Part shown: positions 24,757-33,667 of the stretch, piece after piece
How the letters are laid out: every line of letters starts with the position of its first letter
How positions within the stretch are numbered: position 1 is the stretch's first letter
Assembly (NCBI GenBank): GCA_017555765.1
Contig: JAFZFT010000026.1
Span: forward strand, 1-47,135
From: Clostridia bacterium
GTDB lineage: Bacteria; Bacillota; Clostridia; Oscillospirales; Acutalibacteraceae
Length of the DNA stretch: 47,135 nucleotides
Direction of reading: 5' to 3'
Made by a program: the position numbers and the translations under genes
The notes under the pieces: model-generated
The model's input: only the letters and a program-made list of their open reading frames with translations
Told to the model about the DNA's origin: nothing
The model's database searches: none

Positions 24757-27234
24757 TTATTTAACCTTCACGCTCTTTACTGTACTCCATGCAGAGTAAA
24801 CATAGCCGCTGTCAGTTGTGATGTAGGTTCTGACCTTGAAGTAGTAGGTCTTTCCGCTTGTAAGACCTGTGATGCTGCAGGTACTTGTATCAGCCTTGAA
24901 GTTTGCGTACTTCTTGAAGCCGCTGTCCTTGCTTGTTGAGTAATATACTGTGTAGCCTGTTTCACCGCTTACATCTGTGTGTGTAAGAGTTGCCTTACCC
25001 TTTGCTGAGGATACAACCTTTGAAAGAGTAGGTGTTGCAGTCTTTGTTGCGGTCTTGAGAAGTGCATATGAGTCACTGTCATATACCTTACCTGCACTTG
25101 TCTTGCCGTAGGCAACAACGCGGAAGGTGTACTTTGTGCCCGCATTAAGGCTCTTTACTGTAAGTGTTGTACCGGTTGTTGTACCCGCCTCAACGTAAGC
25201 CTTCTTTGAGGGGCTGTAGCGGTAAACCTTATAGCCTGCTGCACCGGGTACTGCATTCCAGCTGAGCTTAACTGCTGATGTTGTCTGAGATGCTGACTTG
25301 ACTGAATCGGTCTTGCCGGGCTTGATATAGAAGTATACACTCTTTGAGCCCTCGTAGTTGCCGATGAAGGTTACCTTAACGGTGTAGCGACCGACACCGC
25401 TTCTTGAAGAAGCAACAGAAGTCTTATAGTCAACATTCTTTGTAAGTACTTTGCCGTTGGCGTCCTTAACTGTTACCTTGGGAGTCTTGTTTTTGCCGTC
25501 GTAGACGTAGTTTGTGGTGGAAAGGGTTACGGACTTAATCTTAGAAATCTTTTCGGCTTTCTCCTCTGCACCGCAGGTTGAGCACATGTATTCAACTTTG
25601 CCGTCGGTGTCAAATGATGCCTTGGTAATATCTGCTACGAAATCATGTGCATGTGCTGAAACACCGATGTTGTAATTGATTGAAACGGGAGCAAGAGAAG
25701 CATACCTTGCTTCAATTAATACAACTATAGTTTCGTTCTTATCAAGATTCTTTAAGAGCTTCTCATAACTATCACTGTTTACACCTATAATTTCATCTAA
25801 AATTTCTCCGGATTTTGATCCGGACACTTTAATTCTCCAGCCGTTTTTAACATTATCCGAAATTTCTCTTCTGAAATACAGGTTATATACGTCTGCGCCG
25901 TTTGTTTTGAAGCTGTAATAGTCCTTGTCGTCTCCCTTGTATAAGTTTGCGTTATAAATATTATCAGCTGCAATCTTTGTAGCTGTCTCTGCAGAATCGT
26001 TTCTTTCAGCTTCCCAGAGCTCGTTTTCAGGGCATGTGTTAACACGTAAATCATATACACAGTCAAGGGGAGCTGAAGAATCATATAAGCTTGATACTCT
26101 TATAACAAAAGAACCTTTGAAGGGTAACATAAAGGTTTTACATTCAGAAATAATTCCGCTGTATGATACGATTTCCACTGATGAGCCGTAGGGATATATG
26201 CTGAGACGCCATCCGCTGCTTAAACTTGCCGAGTTTGTTTTTTCATTGGGCTTAAATGTTACAGAATAGGCCTCTGCATCAGAGCTGAAAAGATAATAAT
26301 CCACATCGTTGCTCTTATATAATGCACCGTAGTATGTTTTATCCGTTTCAATTTCTGTAGCTGTGGAAGAATCATTATTGAACTCATTTTCCCAGTAGCT
26401 GTTTTCTGTTGTATGAACAGTAAGATCATAATAGCAATCGATAGGAGCAGAGGAACTGTAACGAGGTTCTATTTTGATTAAATAGTTGCCTGTGAAAGGT
26501 AATTCGGGAGTAATGAAATTTTTAGTTACTCCATAGTATTCCTTAACAACTGTTACACCGTCATCCTGTAAAATAAAAACATTCCAGCCACTGCCCACCT
26601 TATTGTAATCTACCGACTCATTTAACTCAAAAGAAACTCTGAAGAAATCCTTATCTGCTGTGAACTTATACCAATCTATATCAGCATACTTGTATAAAGA
26701 ACCGTTGTAGGTCTTGTCTGTTTCAATTACATCAGCTGTTACGGTTGTCTGATTATTTTCAGACTCCCAATGGTCACATACTGTAGTGTGAATCTTTATA
26801 CCGTAGGTGCAATTTTTAGGAGCAGAAGAACTGTAACGAGCTTCAACCTTTATGTAATATGTTCCCTGAAGAGCAAGATTAGCTGTTACGGTACCGGACT
26901 TCTGTCCGACAAACTCTTTCACTTCTGTCACGCCGTCACCCTGATAAATTGTGATATTCCAGCCGCTTGCAATCTTGCTTGCGTCAACTACTGAAGGATC
27001 AACAACAAATTCAAAATTGAAATAATCCGCATTTGTGGTGAACTTGTACCAGTCGATATCTGTTTCGCTACTCAATGAGCCCTGATGAAGCTCATCAACT
27101 GATATCTGAGTAGCTGTATTTGTGCCGTCGTTGGGCTCGGCTTCTGTTGCCGCGTATGATACAATGCCTAAACCAAAGATCAGTACGATGACCGAAACGG
27201 CAGACATAACTAAACTTTTAAAATTTCGTTTCAT
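24757..27234 (-). CDS. Secreted protein with four PPC domains, YDG-Ig domain and two Fn3 domains
   Basis: An 825-residue exported protein. A signal peptide (residues 1-28) is followed by four PPC (pre-peptidase C-terminal) domains of about 125 residues. Each has E-x-N-x-x-x-x-x-A, [ILV]Y-K-x-x-D-[IVK]-D-[WY]-[YF] and a late [IV]EARYSSSAP-like segment. PPC domains usually accompany secreted peptidases and bind matrix or polysaccharide, but no peptidase domain is present. A short HAHDF...CSTCG linker follows, then a YDG-type Ig-like domain (from about 569) and two Fn3 domains ending in SVKVK, nearly the same as in the transglutaminase-like protein. AAAAGGAG precedes the ATG. The leader has a TATAAT (27285-27290, reverse) with no recognisable -35, suggesting an activator may be needed. 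Confidence 0.87.
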   Translation of the reverse strand: MKRNFKSLVMSAVSVIVLIFGLGIVSYAATEAEPNDGTNTATQISVDELHQGSLSSETDIDWYKFTTNADYFNFEFVVDPSVVDASKIASGWNITIYQGDGVTEVKEFVGQKSGTVTANLALQGTYYIKVEARYSSSAPKNCTYGIKIHTTVCDHWESENNQTTVTADVIETDKTYNGSLYKYADIDWYKFTADKDFFRVSFELNESVDYNKVGSGWNVFILQDDGVTVVKEYYGVTKNFITPELPFTGNYLIKIEPRYSSSAPIDCYYDLTVHTTENSYWENEFNNDSSTATEIETDKTYYGALYKSNDVDYYLFSSDAEAYSVTFKPNEKTNSASLSSGWRLSIYPYGSSVEIVSYSGIISECKTFMLPFKGSFVIRVSSLYDSSAPLDCVYDLRVNTCPENELWEAERNDSAETATKIAADNIYNANLYKGDDKDYYSFKTNGADVYNLYFRREISDNVKNGWRIKVSGSKSGEILDEIIGVNSDSYEKLLKNLDKNETIVVLIEARYASLAPVSINYNIGVSAHAHDFVADITKASFDTDGKVEYMCSTCGAEEKAEKISKIKSVTLSTTNYVYDGKNKTPKVTVKDANGKVLTKNVDYKTSVASSRSGVGRYTVKVTFIGNYEGSKSVYFYIKPGKTDSVKSASQTTSAVKLSWNAVPGAAGYKVYRYSPSKKAYVEAGTTTGTTLTVKSLNAGTKYTFRVVAYGKTSAGKVYDSDSYALLKTATKTATPTLSKVVSSAKGKATLTHTDVSGETGYTVYYSTSKDSGFKKYANFKADTSTCSITGLTSGKTYYFKVRTYITTDSGYVYSAWSTVKSVKVK
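24760..25530 (-). repeat. Copy 2 of the YDG-Ig plus two Fn3 module
   Basis: The 3' part of the PPC-domain gene, 257 codons, matching 14833-15606 almost throughout with mostly conservative changes. Its terminator also shares the CAGCCACCGGAT core. Confidence 0.8.
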
Positions 27235-27304
27235 AAAAGCGTCTCCTTTTACTTTATTTTTTCTTAAATTGTTTTTGTTAAGGGATTATACTATCGCTCT
27301 GTAC

Positions 27305-27814
27305 TCACCCCCAGTTGAATGCGGTACCGCAACCTCTGCAATTAGCTTCGCCGTACATTACAGTGCCTCCGCAAGTGGGGCATCTGTAAACCTGAGGCTG
27401 GGGAGCAGGTGCTGCTGCCGCTGCAGGCTGCTGAACTGTACCCTGTACGCCCTGTGTAACAGCAGGCTGTGAAGGTACGTACTGCTGAGACATAACAGTA
27501 GATGCAATGTATGCATCCTCTGCCTTTTTGGCTTTGATAAGCTCAATAATATCTTTAGTCAACACAATCGGGCAAGCTATCCAACCAAGGGTAACGGAAA
27601 GGAAAAACTTTACAATAAGCATATAGAAGCTGAGCGAAATGAAGATTTTACTTAACCAACGCCATCCGAAGGGGAAACCGCCGCACATGCAAGCCATAAA
27701 AATTTCAATTCCCTGAACTCCGCCACCGACTCCTGCCATGGCTATTATAAATGCTATACCGCAACCAAGTATTGCTAAATCCTTAACGAGTCTCTTTATT
27801 GCTTCACTTTTCAT
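27305..27814 (-). CDS. Small membrane protein with C-terminal zinc ribbon
   Basis: A 169-residue protein. Hydrophobic segments lie at about residues 12-32, 36-50 and 57-85, with a GWRW turn between the last two. A soluble linker rich in Gln, Pro and Ala (about 105-142) follows. The C-terminus is a zinc-ribbon pair, CPTCGG and CRGCG (about 146-166). The layout resembles bacterial TM2-like/zinc-ribbon membrane proteins of unknown role. It lies 13 bp after the lipoprotein gene, so it belongs to the same LytTR-motif operon. Confidence 0.75.
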   Translation of the reverse strand: MKSEAIKRLVKDLAILGCGIAFIIAMAGVGGGVQGIEIFMACMCGGFPFGWRWLSKIFISLSFYMLIVKFFLSVTLGWIACPIVLTKDIIELIKAKKAEDAYIASTVMSQQYVPSQPAVTQGVQGTVQQPAAAAAPAPQPQVYRCPTCGGTVMYGEANCRGCGTAFNWG

Positions 27815-27827
27815 TTTAAAAACTCCT

Positions 27828-28835
27828 TTAACCTATTTTTACAAAATCATATTCTTCGTGGCTTGAAATGTTTTCTTCCAGGCCCTCTAATGTTTCTTCT
27901 ATAGCTCCTAAAAACCAAGAAGAACACTTTTCAAAGGAGATAGTTCCGTCCGGTTTTCTTACAATTTCATTCACCGCAACTGCTTTATACTGATTCGTTT
28001 CATAAAAAGCACCCTGGTAATGAACAGAATAAAAGGTTACATATATCACAAACTTGCTACCGGGCTCTGTTGTGGCAAAGGGTTTAATCTTACCCTCATA
28101 GCAGCCCTTGAGCTCAGCTAAATTACAATAATCGTCTGACAGCTCATCGTTTATTACAAAGTTCTTGATATTTTCAAGCTCTTCAGCACTAAGCTGAGTA
28201 TATGATGTTATGTATTCACCGAGACCTGAAACCGTATAAAGCTTTTCTACCTGCGGGAAAATGAATCCGTGCTTGTATATATTCTCATTAATATGGTCCT
28301 GATATGAACCGCTGTAGGAACTGTATCCGGGTCTTTCTATTTCGATTTTAAAAACATCACCGTTTGAATAATACTCTTTTGAATAATCCTCGGTAACCAT
28401 ATAAAGACCAATTGCAAATTCATCTATCACTTCGTTGTTATAGATAATATTAAATGCTTTATCGTAATATTCATTTGCTTTAAAATAGCAGCCGTTTATT
28501 TCCTGGTAGAAGCCTTCAGGAATTTTCAGCTCAATCTGACCGCCGCCGTTACCGCCGCTGTAAACGATGAACTGCTCTATTATCGGATAAATATCCAATT
28601 CAGTACCGTCGGTTAACTGAGGCTTTTCCTCTTCTTCCTCATCGGGAACAAGACTGCTCTGGCCGAAATAATCGTCATTGTAGTCATCGCCGAACAGTTC
28701 CTCCAAGAGATAATCTTCATCTACGAGATATTCATCGTCTTTGCTTTCCTCTTTGTTACCGCATGCCGCAAAACTGAATAACACAATCAGTGATAATGCT
28801 GAAGCGAGTAAACATCTTACACTTTTCTTAAACAT
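27828..28835 (-). CDS. Acidic lipoprotein of unknown function
   Basis: A 335-residue lipoprotein with lipobox FAAC (Cys25). The first 70 mature residues are extremely acidic (D/E clusters such as DEEEEEKP). The rest is a mixed alpha/beta globular domain with several Tyr-rich segments and no family I recognise. CGGAGG precedes the ATG. It is first in an operon with the zinc-ribbon membrane protein. Its promoter carries three LytTR-like boxes (29018-29064), so it is probably controlled by the two-component system at 33770-35782. Confidence 0.8.
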   Translation of the reverse strand: MFKKSVRCLLASALSLIVLFSFAACGNKEESKDDEYLVDEDYLLEELFGDDYNDDYFGQSSLVPDEEEEEKPQLTDGTELDIYPIIEQFIVYSGGNGGGQIELKIPEGFYQEINGCYFKANEYYDKAFNIIYNNEVIDEFAIGLYMVTEDYSKEYYSNGDVFKIEIERPGYSSYSGSYQDHINENIYKHGFIFPQVEKLYTVSGLGEYITSYTQLSAEELENIKNFVINDELSDDYCNLAELKGCYEGKIKPFATTEPGSKFVIYVTFYSVHYQGAFYETNQYKAVAVNEIVRKPDGTISFEKCSSWFLGAIEETLEGLEENISSHEEYDFVKIG

Positions 28836-28976
28836 TTTAAATTCCTCCGTTTTGACTTTTGTGTCTTCCTGATTTTCCGCCTTTCGTGTACGAACGGCAT
28901 CAAATCAAGGTTGTGTTGTTTTGTAACTTTCGCCTGAGAGTAACACCGTTTTTGCCCTCTTGCTTGTTACGATTGA

Positions 28977-29064
28977 ATTATATAACTGATTTTTTCACTT
29001 TACAATAGCATTTGTAACCAGCGGTTGTTTTCTCGGGTGAACGGCAAATTAATGCATGAACGGT
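28977..29064 (-). promoter_or_regulatory. Promoter with three LytTR-like boxes, lipoprotein operon
   Basis: Reverse strand: TTGTAA (29000-29005), 17-bp spacer, TATAAT (28977-28982). Upstream boxes are ACCGCTGG (29018-29025), GCCGTTCA (29038-29045) and ACCGTTCA (29057-29064). The first two are 20 bp apart and the proximal one ends 12 bp before the -35. ACCGTTCAT fits the published LytTR consensus [TA][AC][CA]GTTN[AG][TG] exactly. Confidence 0.7.
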
Positions 29065-29189
29065 TAAATTTAACAAGATAATTCCACCTTTAAAGAGTCA
29101 TCCCATTTATAATTTTATCCGCACTGTTACAAGCATCAGGTACGACCGCAGAAAAGCTTCAATAAACGCACCCCGTCGGATAATTGAAC
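29065..29189. other. Intergenic stretch with no recognised feature
   Basis: Lies between the LytTR-type promoter of the lipoprotein operon and the terminator of the Fn3 gene. I see no ORF with a ribosome site, hairpin or repeat here. Confidence 0.5.
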
Positions 29190-29236
29190 AAAAAAAGCGA
29201 AAAGACGTGCCACCTGCAGAGTAGCACGCCTTTTCT
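29190..29236 (-). terminator. Terminator of the Fn3/CPACG protein gene
   Basis: Reverse strand: GAAAAGGCGTGCTAC / GTGGCACGTCTTTTC around TCTGCAG, followed by GCTTTTTTT. It lies about 50 bp after the stop codon. Confidence 0.85.
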
Positions 29237-29284
29237 CAAAACAACACAAAAGAAAGGAGTATCATTATGATTATTGTTTATCTG

Positions 29285-30931
29285 TCATTTAACCAGGGAT
29301 TCAAGATATTCCTGCCTGAAAACAGGATCGTTAAACTGCTTACAATCCCTCATCATGTGGAAGGTACCCTCAGGAACTGCCTCACCGCAAGCGGGGCACA
29401 CAGTATCCTTATTGAAAGGCACATCGTAGCCTCTTATGAAATACCAGCCAATCTGCTTGATAATTTTGCCGTCCTTTGTTCTGTAAGGTCCGGACCAAAT
29501 AACATTGTACGGATAACTAAAATTATCTTCGTGTGCTATTCTATAGTCCTCGTCGTAACCGGAAATTTCGAAGAAATAATAGCGCATCTCCGTAAAAAGT
29601 CTGCTTTTTGCCTCATAGTCAACCTCTTCCGACTCAAGTATACAGAAGCCTACCCAGGGACATCCGTCGAGAGTAACACAGTATGAAAGCTCATAGAATT
29701 CATCTACGAAAAGGTCATATGTATAATCCTCAATAGAGTACTGATAAACACTCTGAGCCTCTTCGTATCCCTCAATATAGAAGTCGCCTACATATTCGCA
29801 GTTAACCTCTTCCTGTGCTTCATATCCGAAGGCAGCCTTGAATTCCTTCTTTATTTCGGAAACATATTTGCTATCATTTTCGGTTGTGTATATGCTTATC
29901 CACGCAGCACACTTGTTATCGTACATAAAATGCTTTGAAGGCAGATTTTTGCTTTCATAAACACCTATAAGCTCATCGAGATTCTCTATCTTATCGACAC
30001 GAACCCGGCGCTCAGACCATTTATCGCTGTATACCTTCTTGCCGCTTACTTCTTTGTAAGCCTTTATTCTGATGTAATAAGTCTTACCGTTTTCAAGATT
30101 CTTCAGAGTTTTTCCGACAGTGGTACCGCCTGACACATTAACGGATTTCTTATTGCCGTAGTTGCTGTAGAGCGAGTAGTGAATAAGGTATCCGTCGGCA
30201 CCCTTCGTCTTATCCCAGCTTAACGCTACCGAAGTCTCAGCGGGAACAGCCTTTTTGATAACTACATCGCTCAGCTCAGAGGTTATCGTTATGGAATCCG
30301 ATGCAGAACCGAACAAGGTTCTACCGTTCAGCTTCTTGTACGCTCTGACGCTGAACACGTAAGCAGTACCGCTTTTCATATTATTAATCTGAGTACTTGT
30401 AGCGGTAAGGGTTCTGATCTTAGTCCATTCGTTTGTTTTGGCATCGTACCTGTAAACTCTGTATCCGCTTGCACCGCTGACCTTATCCCATGACAGCTTG
30501 GCTGTTTTAGTACTGAGAGGTACAAAATCAACACCGGTAACCTTTGCGGGTCTTGTCATCGCCTCAAAGGGTTCGTAAAACTTACCCCAATTAACCTTAC
30601 TGCCGCTCTTTGTATAGGGTCTGAGCTTAAAGGTGTATACCTCACCTGCAGACAAGCCCCTTACAGTATAGCTTGTTTTAGTGGTGGTAACAACCTTTGC
30701 ATATGCCTTTGTCTTGGTATTGTACTTATAAAGTCTGTAGCCCGTTGCGCCCTTGGTCGCTTTCCAGCTCAGCTTTATCGAATTTGTTTTAGTATCCTCC
30801 TGCTTTAAAACATAGCCCGTAGAAGCTGAAGCGGCATTTACAACAGTACTGAAGCATTCTGCCGCTCCGACCGATGAAAACAGCATTAGGAGAACTAAAA
30901 CCAACACCAGAGATTTTTTAATTACTTTCAT
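29285..30931 (-). CDS. Secreted Fn3 protein with unrecognised C-terminal domain and CPACG motif
   Basis: A 548-residue exported protein. The signal peptide (about residues 1-34, ending NAA) is followed by three Fn3 domains (about 36-130, 131-222 and 225-315), each with a [KL]-x-[ST]-W-[DK]-x-x-x-G-A-[ST/D]-G-Y core. Residues about 316-548 form an acidic, Tyr-rich domain I do not recognise. It ends in CPACGEAVPEG and a later Cys (MMRDC), a possible metal or redox site, so it lacks the SVKVK tail. A ribosome site (ACGGAGGT) precedes the ATG. Its promoter (30973-31040) has the best LytTR-like pair in the window. Confidence 0.8.
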   Translation of the reverse strand: MKVIKKSLVLVLVLLMLFSSVGAAECFSTVVNAASASTGYVLKQEDTKTNSIKLSWKATKGATGYRLYKYNTKTKAYAKVVTTTKTSYTVRGLSAGEVYTFKLRPYTKSGSKVNWGKFYEPFEAMTRPAKVTGVDFVPLSTKTAKLSWDKVSGASGYRVYRYDAKTNEWTKIRTLTATSTQINNMKSGTAYVFSVRAYKKLNGRTLFGSASDSITITSELSDVVIKKAVPAETSVALSWDKTKGADGYLIHYSLYSNYGNKKSVNVSGGTTVGKTLKNLENGKTYYIRIKAYKEVSGKKVYSDKWSERRVRVDKIENLDELIGVYESKNLPSKHFMYDNKCAAWISIYTTENDSKYVSEIKKEFKAAFGYEAQEEVNCEYVGDFYIEGYEEAQSVYQYSIEDYTYDLFVDEFYELSYCVTLDGCPWVGFCILESEEVDYEAKSRLFTEMRYYFFEISGYDEDYRIAHEDNFSYPYNVIWSGPYRTKDGKIIKQIGWYFIRGYDVPFNKDTVCPACGEAVPEGTFHMMRDCKQFNDPVFRQEYLESLVK

Positions 30932-30972
30932 ATCTGTGACCTCCGTAGTTTGATATTTGTTGCTATATCTAC

Positions 30973-31040
30973 ATTATGCAAATTATCAGAAAGAAGTCAA
31001 CTGTTTTTGTAATGAGTGGTTGATTTTCGGGGTGAGTGGT
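30973..31040 (-). promoter_or_regulatory. Promoter with perfect LytTR-like direct repeat, Fn3/CPACG gene
   Basis: Reverse strand: TTGACT (30995-31000), 16-bp spacer, CATAAT (30973-30978). Two identical ACCACTCA boxes lie at 31013-31020 and 31033-31040, exactly 20 bp apart, with 12 bp between the proximal box and the -35. Confidence 0.75.
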
Positions 31041-31049
31041 GAGGAAAAG

Positions 31050-31078
31050 AAAGCGGCTATCGATTGATAGCCGCTTTT
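31050..31078. terminator. Terminator of the AT-rich LRR gene
   Basis: Stem AAGCGGCTATC / GATAGCCGCTT with loop GATT, A/T runs on both sides, just after the LRR stop codon. Confidence 0.85.
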
Positions 31079-31082
31079 ATTA

Positions 31083-33533
31083 TTATTTTCCGAACAGTCT
31101 GGCGATAATCTTGATAATTTTCTTCACTGCTTCAAGGATAGAAGCGTAACCGTCAGAGATAATATTCAGAACATTTTCAAAAAAGCCCTCTTCCTCCTCT
31201 TCGGCTTCTTCAAAAGATTCATTTTCATCATCTACATTTCCATTATTTTCCGTTTCGTCAGTATTATCTTCATCTTCTTTTTTATTTTCTTCAGGCTTCA
31301 AGTAAACTGCAAATTTATAATTATAATTGCCTAATTCTTCATTGTTCATAATATCACAAAAATTTTCCAAGGTAAAAGCTTCATAACCATTATTTTCAGG
31401 GTCGGTTTCTATAATTGCAAAAATTCTGGTATTATCTGCACTTGGTACATATTCGCCTTTCAACGGATATAAGCTGGTAAATCCAAAGATATAATCCCCA
31501 ATAGGTGTGAATTCTCTGAAAACAATGTTGTAGAAATTAAGATATGAACCATAATACATAGCAGAAACAAAAACTTTGAATTCTTCTTCTGTAAACTCTA
31601 CTGTACCATCAACATATACACCAATTTTTTCTTCACCTAAAGCGAATTCATCATCAGCAGAACTCATAAATTCAAAAAGTGTATAATTAGAATATTCATT
31701 TTTTGATTTTTCCACAAACACATGCTCTGGAGCTTTGTTGCTTGAAACAGCATTTTTATTTAAATATAAATTCGCATATGAAACCACCATATTTAAGTTG
31801 GCACAATTCTTAAAAGCGCCAGACAGAATACGGGTATCATCACTATCTATTATTACAGTTGTAAGATTTTCAAAATCCGAAAAAGCATTAGATTCAACTG
31901 AAAAAATATCTTTAATAAGAATTTGTTTAGTTAAAGTTGCATACTGTGACCAGGGATGGTATGAGGTAGTTTTTATATTAGTATTTCCCGTGATACCTGA
32001 CACAATAAGAACTTCATCTTCAAAATAATAGCATAAAACATTCGCATTAACTATCAATTGATTGTTTTCATTCGTAAAAATTTCAATCCAATTATAAGCC
32101 TCACCATAACAATAAATATTAGAGGAATAATTTGAAAAAGCATTTGGTTTTATTTCTGTAAGAGTTCGATTTAATTCCACAGTTTCCAAATACGCATTGT
32201 AAGCCAAAGCATATTCCCCAATTACTGATGTATTTATATTCAAAGTGAAATTTAAATCTTTTTTACCGGCCGGATACTGAACTAATATTGATTTATCTTT
32301 ACTATATAAAACACCATTTTCATCGCAATAATAATCATTCTGTTCATCAACAAATATATTTTCTAGAGTAATACACCGACCGAAAGCCTCTTCTTCAATA
32401 GAAGCAACATTTTTAGGTATTTCAATCAACGTTAAAGAACTGCAACCTTTAAAAGCATTTTGTTCGATAATCGTAACAGAATCCGGGATAATTATATCCT
32501 TCAAATTGCTACAACCCCAAAAAGAACCTAAATTTATTGTTGTAAGGTCATCCGAAAGCTCAATATTTTTTAAGTTTTCACAATCCTGAAACATGAAATC
32601 ACCAAGAGAAGTCACCTTACTTCCTATAACGATTTCTTCGAGATATTTACAATGTCCGAATACTTCGTAGTCGCCAAATTGCTCAACACTTTCAGGTACA
32701 GTATAAATGGTTCCTTCTTTTGAAGAAGGGTATTTTACGAGTTGGGTTTTATCTTTATTGAACAATATTCCCTGTTCTGATATGTAATTTTCATTGTTTT
32801 CATCAACTATTATTTCTTTAAGACTATGCCAATCCGAAAACGCACTACTCTCTATGCCGGTTACGCTTGCAGGAATATAAATGCTTTCAACCTTATCACA
32901 ATCGTTGAATGTTGAACCGCCTATACTACGAACATTGTTGCCTATAGTAATACTTGTAGCAGCACTGCACCTATCAAACGCTCCCCGACCCAAATTTATA
33001 ACACTGTCAGGAATCACTATATTTGTAATATTCTTGCAAGCTAAAAATGCATTGATTCCTATACTTGTTACACTATCAGGAATTGTTACATTTGTAAATT
33101 CATAACAAGAAGAAAAAGCACCGTCACCAATACTCTTCACGCCATAAGGAATTGTTACATTTGAAAGAGCAGTACAACTCCCAAAGGCTCTGTCACCTAT
33201 ACGTGTCACGCCATCAGGAATTACAACCTCTTCAAGGCTGTCACAATGTTCAAACATACCATCACCTATACTTGTTATACCGACTTCAACAATGATAGAC
33301 TTGATATCAACATCATAAAAAGGTGAGTAATCAATAAAATTGCGGTAATCATACATATCACCGGTACCACTAATAACCAGCTCACCAGTTAAACTGTCAT
33401 ATGTCCAATAAACATTGTCACCGCATTGTCCTGTTGTTGCAAGGTCATCTTTTGCGCTCGCACTCATGCCAAGACACACAGCAAGGCACAGCATCAGTAT
33501 AAATGCCGCTACATAACTTATCTTTTTCTTCAC
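31083..33533 (-). CDS. Secreted BspA-like leucine-rich repeat protein
   Basis: An 816-residue exported protein. It starts at GTG; GGAGGG lies 6 bp upstream and a signal peptide follows (about residues 1-27), so the unusual start is well supported. Residues about 50-600 are BspA/TpLRR-type LRR_5 repeats of 23 residues (x-IPDSVTSIGxxAFxxCxxL). They are interrupted by blocks like ENNENYISEQGILFNKDKT, typical of the family. Such proteins bind host matrix or other bacteria, or act as surface scaffolds. A very acidic linker (about 745-790) precedes a basic amphipathic tail (EAVKKIIKIIARLFGK). The gene is visibly more A+T-rich than its neighbours. Its promoter carries a LytTR-like pair. Confidence 0.85.
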   Translation of the reverse strand: MKKKISYVAAFILMLCLAVCLGMSASAKDDLATTGQCGDNVYWTYDSLTGELVISGTGDMYDYRNFIDYSPFYDVDIKSIIVEVGITSIGDGMFEHCDSLEEVVIPDGVTRIGDRAFGSCTALSNVTIPYGVKSIGDGAFSSCYEFTNVTIPDSVTSIGINAFLACKNITNIVIPDSVINLGRGAFDRCSAATSITIGNNVRSIGGSTFNDCDKVESIYIPASVTGIESSAFSDWHSLKEIIVDENNENYISEQGILFNKDKTQLVKYPSSKEGTIYTVPESVEQFGDYEVFGHCKYLEEIVIGSKVTSLGDFMFQDCENLKNIELSDDLTTINLGSFWGCSNLKDIIIPDSVTIIEQNAFKGCSSLTLIEIPKNVASIEEEAFGRCITLENIFVDEQNDYYCDENGVLYSKDKSILVQYPAGKKDLNFTLNINTSVIGEYALAYNAYLETVELNRTLTEIKPNAFSNYSSNIYCYGEAYNWIEIFTNENNQLIVNANVLCYYFEDEVLIVSGITGNTNIKTTSYHPWSQYATLTKQILIKDIFSVESNAFSDFENLTTVIIDSDDTRILSGAFKNCANLNMVVSYANLYLNKNAVSSNKAPEHVFVEKSKNEYSNYTLFEFMSSADDEFALGEEKIGVYVDGTVEFTEEEFKVFVSAMYYGSYLNFYNIVFREFTPIGDYIFGFTSLYPLKGEYVPSADNTRIFAIIETDPENNGYEAFTLENFCDIMNNEELGNYNYKFAVYLKPEENKKEDEDNTDETENNGNVDDENESFEEAEEEEEGFFENVLNIISDGYASILEAVKKIIKIIARLFGK

Positions 33534-33567
33534 AAGAAAACCCTCCGTTTAAGTTTTTTACCTTTTC

Positions 33568-33636
33568 ATTATTGTACTCTTTCAGCAAAAAGTCAACCTT
33601 TTATGTAACGAGCGGTCAAAAATTCGACTAAAAGGT
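33568..33636 (-). promoter_or_regulatory. Promoter with LytTR-like pair, LRR gene
   Basis: Reverse strand: TTGACT (33591-33596), 17-bp spacer, AATAAT (33568-33573). Boxes ACCGCTCG (33609-33616) and ACCTTTTA (33629-33636) are 20 bp apart, with 12 bp between the proximal box and the -35. Confidence 0.65.
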
Positions 33637-33667
33637 CGTTTTTATTACTATTTTTACCCAAAAGAGT

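Noticed and set aside
29267-29686. Plus-strand ORF of 139 codons with a good AAAGGAG before its ATG
   Set aside because: It lies entirely antisense to the convincing Fn3/CPACG coding sequence, has no recognisable protein features, and the ribosome site is probably chance. The terminator at 29190-29236 belongs to the opposite strand.
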